Assembly (NCBI GenBank): GCA_900547295.1
Contig: URGK01000053.1
Location: forward strand, 1 to 18,342
DNA from: an uncultured Eubacteriales bacterium
Lineage (GTDB): Bacteria; Bacillota; Clostridia; Peptostreptococcales; Anaerovoracaceae
DNA length: 18,342 nt
Direction: 5' to 3'
The translations under genes were made by a program, and so were the position numbers. Positions 14,192-18,342 of this stretch are shown here, one piece after another. Under the pieces are notes generated by a model, which had not been told where the DNA came from, did no database searches, and was given only the letters and a program-made list of their open reading frames with translations. Each line of letters opens with the position of its first letter. Position 1 is the first letter of the stretch.

Positions 14192-15280
14192 AAGCGGGAG
14201 ACTGACTGTAAAATCTATTGTTTCGTTTTCGCTTGCCGCGCTTATGGTGCCATGGTGAAGCTCTGTTATCTGTCTTGCAACAGCAAGTCCCAGTCCCGCG
14301 CCGCCGCGGCTGCTTCTTGAGGCATCAATGCGATAAAACTGCTCGAATATCCGAGCCAGCTTTTCCTTTGGAATGGTGTTGCCGCGGTTTCTGAAATGTA
14401 TCACAGCGTTTTTTTCTGCGACTTCCGCTTCAATATTTATCTCGCTTCCGTCAAAGCTGTATATTACTGCATTGCGCAGAAGATTGTCAAACACCCTCTG
14501 GATTTTGTCCGCATCGCAGTAAAGCATTATATCCTCCTCTGCTTTAAGGCTGCAGGTCAGACTTTTTTCTTTCAGCATAGGGCCGAATTCAAATACAAGC
14601 TGCTCCAGGAGCCTTGTAAGATTAACCCTGCTGTACTGCAGCACCGTTTCAGAAAGGTTAAATCGTGTAATCTCAAAAAATTCATTAATTAAATCCTCAA
14701 GCCGCTCTGCTTTGCCCAGAGCTATGGACAGATATTTCTCCTTAAGTTCCGGCGAGATTTCCTTTTCATCATGCAGCAGGCTCAGATATCCCAGCACTGA
14801 GGAAAGCGGTGTTTTCAGGTCATGCGCCAGATACATAATCATATCTGCTTTGCGCTGCTCCGCCTCTTCACGAAGCCGTATGTTTTCCTGCGACCTTGCC
14901 CTTGCAAGATTAAGCTCGTTTTGTATGTCTAAAAGCTCATTCGATAACTCAACAGGCGGCGCATCAGGATTAGACAGAGCTTTGGCGGCTCCAACAACCT
15001 CATCCATATACCCTGTGGATTTTCTGATTGCTTTAAGCATAAATATGATGCCTCCTGCCACCAGAGCAACTATTATAATATATGGTGCAAGAGCCTGAAG
15101 GGTTTTGAAGAACTCATAAACCGGAGAGAAACTGCTCCACACAATAGTCCTTGTAAGAACAATCCATGAAACAAAATATCCTCCGCTCATTACGGCAAAT
15201 AAAATAAGCAGGTATACGAAAAATCTGTTTATGATGCTTCTGGAAAGCCCTGAAGCTTCCTTTCTGTTATTCAATTTCAT
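14186..15280 (-). CDS. vanS: Sensor histidine kinase VanS (VanG type)
   Basis: A 364-aa two-helix membrane kinase. Helix 1 is at 19-42, a short external loop of about 20 residues follows, and helix 2 is at 65-83. Next come a HAMP-like linker, the phosphoacceptor H153 in AHDLKTPLS, N-box NLLRNAV (266-272) and G-box GGAGLGLA (326-333). It should sense glycopeptide or cell-wall stress and phosphorylate VanR. The start is the ATG at 15280, overlapping the vanR stop by 14 bases. The open frame continues upstream inside vanR to 15478, but that extension is vanR in another frame and has no kinase-like content. The very short sensor loop resembles VanB/VanG-independent small sensors less than large VanB ones. 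The van assignment rests mainly on the adjacent vanG-vanXY-vanT genes. Confidence 0.88.
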   Translation of the reverse strand: MKLNNRKEASGLSRSIINRFFVYLLILFAVMSGGYFVSWIVLTRTIVWSSFSPVYEFFKTLQALAPYIIIVALVAGGIIFMLKAIRKSTGYMDEVVGAAKALSNPDAPPVELSNELLDIQNELNLARARSQENIRLREEAEQRKADMIMYLAHDLKTPLSSVLGYLSLLHDEKEISPELKEKYLSIALGKAERLEDLINEFFEITRFNLSETVLQYSRVNLTRLLEQLVFEFGPMLKEKSLTCSLKAEEDIMLYCDADKIQRVFDNLLRNAVIYSFDGSEINIEAEVAEKNAVIHFRNRGNTIPKEKLARIFEQFYRIDASRSSRGGAGLGLAVARQITELHHGTISAASENETIDFTVSLPLS

Positions 15281-15962
15281 AGCCCACACCCCACACAGTC
15301 TTAATGAACTTCGGATTTCTGGCAGGCTCGTGCATTTTTTCTCTGAGTCTGCCGATATGCGCCATAACGGTATTGTTGCTGTTAAAATATTTTTCTTTCC
15401 AGACAGCTTCAAACAGTTCCTCCGAAGAAACAACCCTGCCTCTGTTTTCACACAGGTACCACAGTATTGAAAATTCAATAGGTGTAAGCTGCAGCTCTTT
15501 GCCGAAAAGCGTGCATTTGTGACTGTCGTTATTGATTACCAGTCCTCTGATATCATATTCGTTTTGCTCTTCTGCGCTGTTTGCCGGCTGATTGTATTTT
15601 CGGTAGCGCCGAAGCTGTGTTTTTACTCTTGCCACAACCTCCAGCGAATTAAAAGGCTTGGTGATGTAATCATCTGCCCCCAGTGTAAGCCCCATTATTT
15701 TATCTCCGCTTTCAATTTTCGCCGTAAGCATAATCACCGGAAAATAATATTTTTCTCTGATTTTACGGCATATCTGAAATCCGTCAATGTCAGGCAACAT
15801 TACATCAAGTATCGCCAAAGCAATATCCGTATTCTCAATGCACTCAAGAGCATCTGCTCCATTATGAAATTTACAGACAGTATAGCCGTCATTTTTTAAA
15901 TACAGTTCAAGCAAATCGGCTATTTCCCTTTCATCGTCAACTACTAAAATTCTCTCCTCCAT
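15267..15962 (-). CDS. vanR: Response regulator VanR (OmpR family)
   Basis: A 231-aa OmpR/PhoB-type regulator. The receiver domain (1-118) has the acidic pair D9-D10, phosphoacceptor D53 in ILDVMLPDIDG, T80 and K102 (TKPF). A winged-helix DNA-binding domain (about 135-230) ends GVGYEIE. It should activate vanG-vanXY-vanT when phosphorylated by VanS. The start is the ATG at 15962 with AAGGAG six bases upstream. It overlaps vanS by 14 bp, so the pair is translated together. Candidate targets are the tandem TCGTAAGAA repeats at the end of vanS. No such box was seen before vanR itself, so autoregulation is not obvious. No vanU gene precedes it, unlike the enterococcal vanG operon. Confidence 0.9.
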   Translation of the reverse strand: MEERILVVDDEREIADLLELYLKNDGYTVCKFHNGADALECIENTDIALAILDVMLPDIDGFQICRKIREKYYFPVIMLTAKIESGDKIMGLTLGADDYITKPFNSLEVVARVKTQLRRYRKYNQPANSAEEQNEYDIRGLVINNDSHKCTLFGKELQLTPIEFSILWYLCENRGRVVSSEELFEAVWKEKYFNSNNTVMAHIGRLREKMHEPARNPKFIKTVWGVGYEIE

Positions 15963-15986
15963 TTAATACTCCTTCTGATATGTTTC

Positions 15987-16016
15987 ATTATACTTTACCT
16001 ATTTTTTCTTTGTCAC
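15987..16016 (-). promoter_or_regulatory. Sigma-A-type promoter of vanRS
   Basis: GTGACA (16011-16016) and a perfect TATAAT (15987-15992) on the minus strand are 18 bp apart. The predicted start lies about 20 bases before the vanR ATG. The -35 lies inside the last codons of mnmM, so vanRS can be transcribed independently of the genes upstream. Confidence 0.55.
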
Positions 16017-16565
16017 AAGCATTATACAGGGCGCGTTTTCAGGCTGATTTATCATAGAGATGTATGCGCAGTGATATATACCTTTATCAAGGCTGTTTCC
16101 CCATCCCAACACCTTGTCTTTCTCAATCTTCCCTGCGGGATGCCCCGGATACATTACAACAGTAACTATGCCGTCTGCTTTAATCATATCTATAGCTTTA
16201 TTAAGAGCAGTTATAGTTGTGTCCGCTGTGGTCGTAATCTGCTTTTCCCCTGACGGCAGATAACCCAGATTGAAAACTATTGCAGAAACTTCCTCTGAAA
16301 TATGCCTGTCCATTTCCTCGTGTCCGTTATATACAAGTTCTATTTCCGAGGGGGCCTCATTCTGCATCAGAAACTCTGAAGCTCTCATAAGCGCAAGGGG
16401 CTGAATGTCAAATCCGTATACCTTGCCTGTTTCGCCCACAAGCCTTGAAAGCGCCAGCGCATCATTGCCGTTGCCTACGGTGGCATCTACTACGGTATCG
16501 CCTTTGTTTATATAATCGGCAGTAATGCTCATTGCAAATTTTGCAGTATTTCTTAAAAGGTTCAT
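15999..16565 (-). CDS. mnmM: tRNA (mnm5s2U34)-methyltransferase MnmM (YtqB family)
   Basis: A 188-aa class I SAM methyltransferase without extra domains. The SAM-binding motif I DATVGNGND is at 27-35 and the acidic loop FDIQ at 52-55. The family signature NLGYLPSG (99-106) is followed by the Thr-rich TTTADTT (111-117), as in B. subtilis YtqB. YtqB-type enzymes methylate the aminomethyl group at wobble uridine 34 in tRNAs of Gram-positive bacteria that lack the MnmC methylase domain. Older annotation calls the family rRNA methylase. The ATG shares one base with the TAA of the preceding gene (TAATG), with GGAG seven bases upstream, so the pair is co-translated. Family call is firm; the exact tRNA product is taken from family knowledge. 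Confidence 0.85.
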   Translation of the reverse strand: MNLLRNTAKFAMSITADYINKGDTVVDATVGNGNDALALSRLVGETGKVYGFDIQPLALMRASEFLMQNEAPSEIELVYNGHEEMDRHISEEVSAIVFNLGYLPSGEKQITTTADTTITALNKAIDMIKADGIVTVVMYPGHPAGKIEKDKVLGWGNSLDKGIYHCAYISMINQPENAPCIMLVTKKK

Positions 16566-17203
16566 TATTTTTCTCCGAATTTATCCTTGAAATATCCTCC
16601 CGCGCAGTATATGGCGGCGCATGGATTGTTGCCTGTGGCTCTGTCCTTTGATACAAGAGTTGTTACAAAGGCATCTGTATATTTTGCCGCATATTTATAG
16701 AACAGGGAGTCGTGGCCTACACAAAGGCCCAGGACAACTATGAAGTCTACTTTTTCATCTGCAAGAAATCTTGCCTGTCCTATAGGATTGCAGGCAGCTT
16801 CAAACTGCCCCTCTTTGAGTTTCATATTCTCCGGTATGCCAAAGGTCCCCTTGTCATTTCCTCCGGTTTTGCATATTACGGAGTGAACATTGAGGCCCTG
16901 TGACTCGAATATTCTCTGCACGGTCTTTGCTTCTTTTATCAGACCCAGACAGAATGCCAGCCCGATTTCTTTATACCCCATTCTTTTGCAGAATTCTATG
17001 GTTTCTCTGACTCTGTTCCACTGGCCGTAGCCCTCTTTTTCTATTTTGGCAGCCTCTACAAAAAATCTATTGTTTTCACTGCTCATATATTCTTCTCTTA
17101 TTTCATCTGATGCTGCAATGTCCCTCATAGGGCAGTTTTCGGGAGCGCTGCCTGCATCTCCACCAAAGCAGGCAAGCCTGCTGCAGTCTGTGCATCTGTA
17201 CAT
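16565..17203 (-). CDS. DUF1847 domain protein (Cys-rich, function unknown)
   Basis: A 212-aa soluble protein of the DUF1847 family as I recognise it. The N-terminus carries a compact cysteine cluster (C4, C7, C12, C24) that could bind a metal. A conserved body follows with GYKEIGLAFCLGL (near 76-88) and LGLCVGHDS (near 158-166), and further cysteines near the C-terminus. No membrane helix or signal peptide is seen. Function is not established for the family. The start is the ATG at 17203 with AGGAGG seven bases upstream. It overlaps mnmM by one base, so the two are likely made together; a link to tRNA modification is only inference from this pairing. Confidence 0.75.
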   Translation of the reverse strand: MYRCTDCSRLACFGGDAGSAPENCPMRDIAASDEIREEYMSSENNRFFVEAAKIEKEGYGQWNRVRETIEFCKRMGYKEIGLAFCLGLIKEAKTVQRIFESQGLNVHSVICKTGGNDKGTFGIPENMKLKEGQFEAACNPIGQARFLADEKVDFIVVLGLCVGHDSLFYKYAAKYTDAFVTTLVSKDRATGNNPCAAIYCAGGYFKDKFGEK

Positions 17204-17265
17204 ATTCTTTTTCCTCCTGATATAATATATTTGTATTGAGTTTACCCGGTCATCCGAGCCGGAAG

Positions 17266-17406
17266 TTATTTTTCTCCCGAATAATCAACAATCACTTTAT
17301 TAAAAGATAGTAAAGCAACAAACTGCTTCTTCAAAGTCCACTAGACACCATCTCTGCACTGTATATATCCTAAAGTCATTTCTTTACCACAATACGGACA
17401 GCTCAT
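17266..17406 (-). pseudogene. Decayed small zinc-ribbon-like protein (PF20097/DUF6487-like), in-frame amber codon
   Basis: Reading from the ATG at 17406, with GGAGG eight bases upstream, gives MSCPYCGKEMTLGYIQCRDGV, then TAG at 17341-17343. The same frame continues WTLKKQFVALLSFNKVIVDYSGEK to a TAA at 17266. As I remember this small family, the first part ends RDGVYW, so the TAG stands where a tyrosine codon should be. The C-terminal NKVIVDYS resembles the family's end, but the middle and the second CxxC pair are missing. So the gene seems to carry both a nonsense change and an internal deletion. It fills most of the gap between 17204 and 17449. Confidence 0.65.
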
Positions 17407-17449
17407 TTACAATGCCTCCACATCCTTTGATTTTCTGAGCCGCTATATT

Positions 17450-17623
17450 CTACATTGGCGAGGCAATCCATAAGCACACTAAGGCTATTATCCCCGCCGC
17501 CATTATTGCAGTAATTATTATAAACGGCAGCCATTTTTTATTTTTCCTGCCCTTTAAAAATGCAGCTATGTCGATAACAAACAGAAGCAAATATACTGCT
17601 GCCAGATACATAGTAAAACCCAT
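17450..17623 (-). CDS. Small two-helix membrane protein, function unknown
   Basis: A 57-aa protein with two hydrophobic helices (about 4-28 and 38-55) joined by a basic turn GRKNKKW, which predicts both ends outside and the turn in the cytoplasm. The start is the ATG at 17623 with AGGAGA six bases upstream; the longer frame from a TTG at 17641 would contain that site. I do not recognise the family. It lies between the LTA-synthase-like gene and the decayed zinc-ribbon gene. The good ribosome binding site and clean hydrophobic pattern support a real gene. Confidence 0.6.
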   Translation of the reverse strand: MGFTMYLAAVYLLLFVIDIAAFLKGRKNKKWLPFIIITAIMAAGIIALVCLWIASPM

Positions 17624-17646
17624 ACCTATTCTCCTCTGCAAACCCC

Positions 17647-17659
17647 AATCAGTCTGATT
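17647..17659. repeat. Short palindrome AATCAG-T-CTGATT
   Basis: A perfect 6-bp inverted repeat around one base, 24 bases upstream of the small membrane protein's start. It could be an operator or chance. Confidence 0.3.
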
Positions 17660-17675
17660 AGTTATATATAGCTTG

Positions 17676-17699
17676 AAACGGAGACCTTGGCCCCCGTTT
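17676..17699 (-). terminator. Possible terminator of the LTA-synthase-like gene
   Basis: AAACGG/CCGTTT stem extended by a G-rich inner helix with G-T pairs and a CAAG loop, 8 bases after the stop codon. On the minus strand it is followed by only three T, so termination strength is doubtful. Confidence 0.4.
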
Positions 17700-17707
17700 T
17701 GTAATCT

Positions 17708-18342
17708 CTATTCTGTTGTGGACAGAATTTCATCATATTTTTCAATCTGGCTTACCTTGAGTCTGTCGGAAGCCTCAGGATCCACATCCTCTTCAAGAGC
17801 CAGAAGCGTAGGACTTAAGTATGTGGTATCAAGCTTCACGCCGTCCAGTGTCACATAGCTGTACTGTGTGAAATTATGTCCTTTGATATATCGCTTTTCG
17901 CCAATCTGAACTATCTTGTCTATGCTGATTTTCTTCATGCCCATCTGCATATCCGTAGGCTGCCATACCTTGCCCTGATATACATACTGTTTGCCGTAAA
18001 GCATATCATAGCCTAGAGCTCTGAGGTTCTTTTTGTAGGATTTGCTGTCCGAATAATTCTGATGATACGTCACAAGCGTACCCTCGTGTATTCCCAGTCT
18101 GTCAAGCACCTCTGCGCCTATCTGGTAAGCGTATAGATCCTTGTCCTCCTTTGTCATTCCGAAGTTCGACCAGATTACATACTGGGTATTGTAAAGCGAA
18201 CCGCTTTCCATTTCATCCTCTGTCATATCAAGCGCCGGCAGATGATCTCCGTACATTACAAGCACCACATCCTCATCAAACTGCGAGAGGCTGTCTGTAA
18301 GCTCTTTGATGAACTTATCCATACTGTGGATCATATTCACAT
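17708..18342 (-). CDS. LTA synthase family sulfatase-fold protein (partial, 5' end beyond window)
   Basis: The last 211 codons or so of a larger gene that enters from the right edge. The visible start of the fragment resembles the NxxxxxD helix of LTA synthases. VVLVMYGDHLPAL follows, containing the GDHLP motif whose Asp and His bind the catalytic metal, then NTQYVIWSNFGM. These enzymes are membrane-anchored extracellular phosphoglycerol transferases that build lipoteichoic acid or related polymers. After the enzyme core comes an extra C-terminal segment of about 85 residues with a KGHNFTQYSYVTLDG stretch that looks like a small beta-sandwich (IPT/TIG-like) domain; that is inference. The GTG at 18340 is an internal codon, not the start. 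It ends with TAG at 17708. Confidence 0.82.
   Translation of the reverse strand, partial: VNMIHSMDKFIKELTDSLSQFDEDVVLVMYGDHLPALDMTEDEMESGSLYNTQYVIWSNFGMTKEDKDLYAYQIGAEVLDRLGIHEGTLVTYHQNYSDSKSYKKNLRALGYDMLYGKQYVYQGKVWQPTDMQMGMKKISIDKIVQIGEKRYIKGHNFTQYSYVTLDGVKLDTTYLSPTLLALEEDVDPEASDRLKVSQIEKYDEILSTTE

Noticed and set aside
15281..15478. N-terminal extension of vanS
   Set aside because: The frame is open upstream, but those bases encode VanR in its own frame. The family N-terminus with the first membrane helix begins just after the ATG at 15280.
10023..17203. Mobile element carrying the van cluster
   Set aside because: No transposase, integrase, recombinase, terminal repeat or tRNA attachment site was found at either side within the window.
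17341..17343. TAG read as pyrrolysine or another recoding event
   Set aside because: The downstream part also lacks the family's middle segment and second CxxC, which fits decay. No Pyl genes are visible in the window.

Overview
The window looks like chromosome of an anaerobic, spore-forming (or recently spore-forming) Gram-positive of the class Clostridia. The evidence is a recognisable SpoIIE next to tilS and ftsH, a decarboxylase/carboxyltransferase alpha subunit followed by an OadG-type membrane subunit, an LTA-synthase-like protein, and strong GGAGG-type ribosome binding sites. Base composition is moderate. Every gene I accept is on the minus strand, so transcription runs from high to low coordinates. 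I see no rRNA, tRNA, CRISPR array, transposase, integrase or attachment site.

Layout from high to low coordinates. (1) 17266-18342: the 3' end of an LTA-synthase-family gene, a 57-aa two-helix membrane protein, and a decayed small zinc-ribbon-like gene with an in-frame amber codon. (2) 15999-17203: a DUF1847 Cys-rich protein and the tRNA wobble-uridine methyltransferase MnmM (YtqB family), overlapping by one base. (3) 10076-15962: a complete vanG-type glycopeptide-resistance cluster in the order vanR, vanS, vanG (D-Ala:D-Ser ligase), vanXY (D,D-peptidase), vanT (membrane-bound serine racemase). VanT makes D-Ser, VanG makes D-Ala-D-Ser, and VanXY removes D-Ala-ending precursors. Two tandem 11-bp VanR-type boxes overlap the vanS stop codon. 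A strong hairpin with a T-run lies between those boxes and vanG. (4) 8943-10022: an orphan HipA-like kinase 53 bp after vanT. (5) 2049-8832: spoIIE, tilS, ftsH and a PucR/CdaR-type regulator. This is the Bacillus/Clostridium spoIIE-tilS-(hpt)-ftsH neighbourhood, here without hpt. (6) 1-1826: mmdA and the start of an oadG-like gene, probably the first genes of a sodium-pumping decarboxylase operon that continues beyond the window.

The most interesting points are the regulatory sites. These are the VanR boxes plus leader hairpin before vanG, a spoIIE promoter with 21-bp spacing and a Spo0A-like box over its -35, and two perfect TGTATACA palindromes just upstream of the mmdA promoter and just downstream of the PucR-type regulator gene. 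The whole vanG module is the nearest thing to an accessory system in the window; its architecture resembles the vanG-like clusters known from clostridia, so it is not a new system type. All calls come from reading the sequence; no database search was run.
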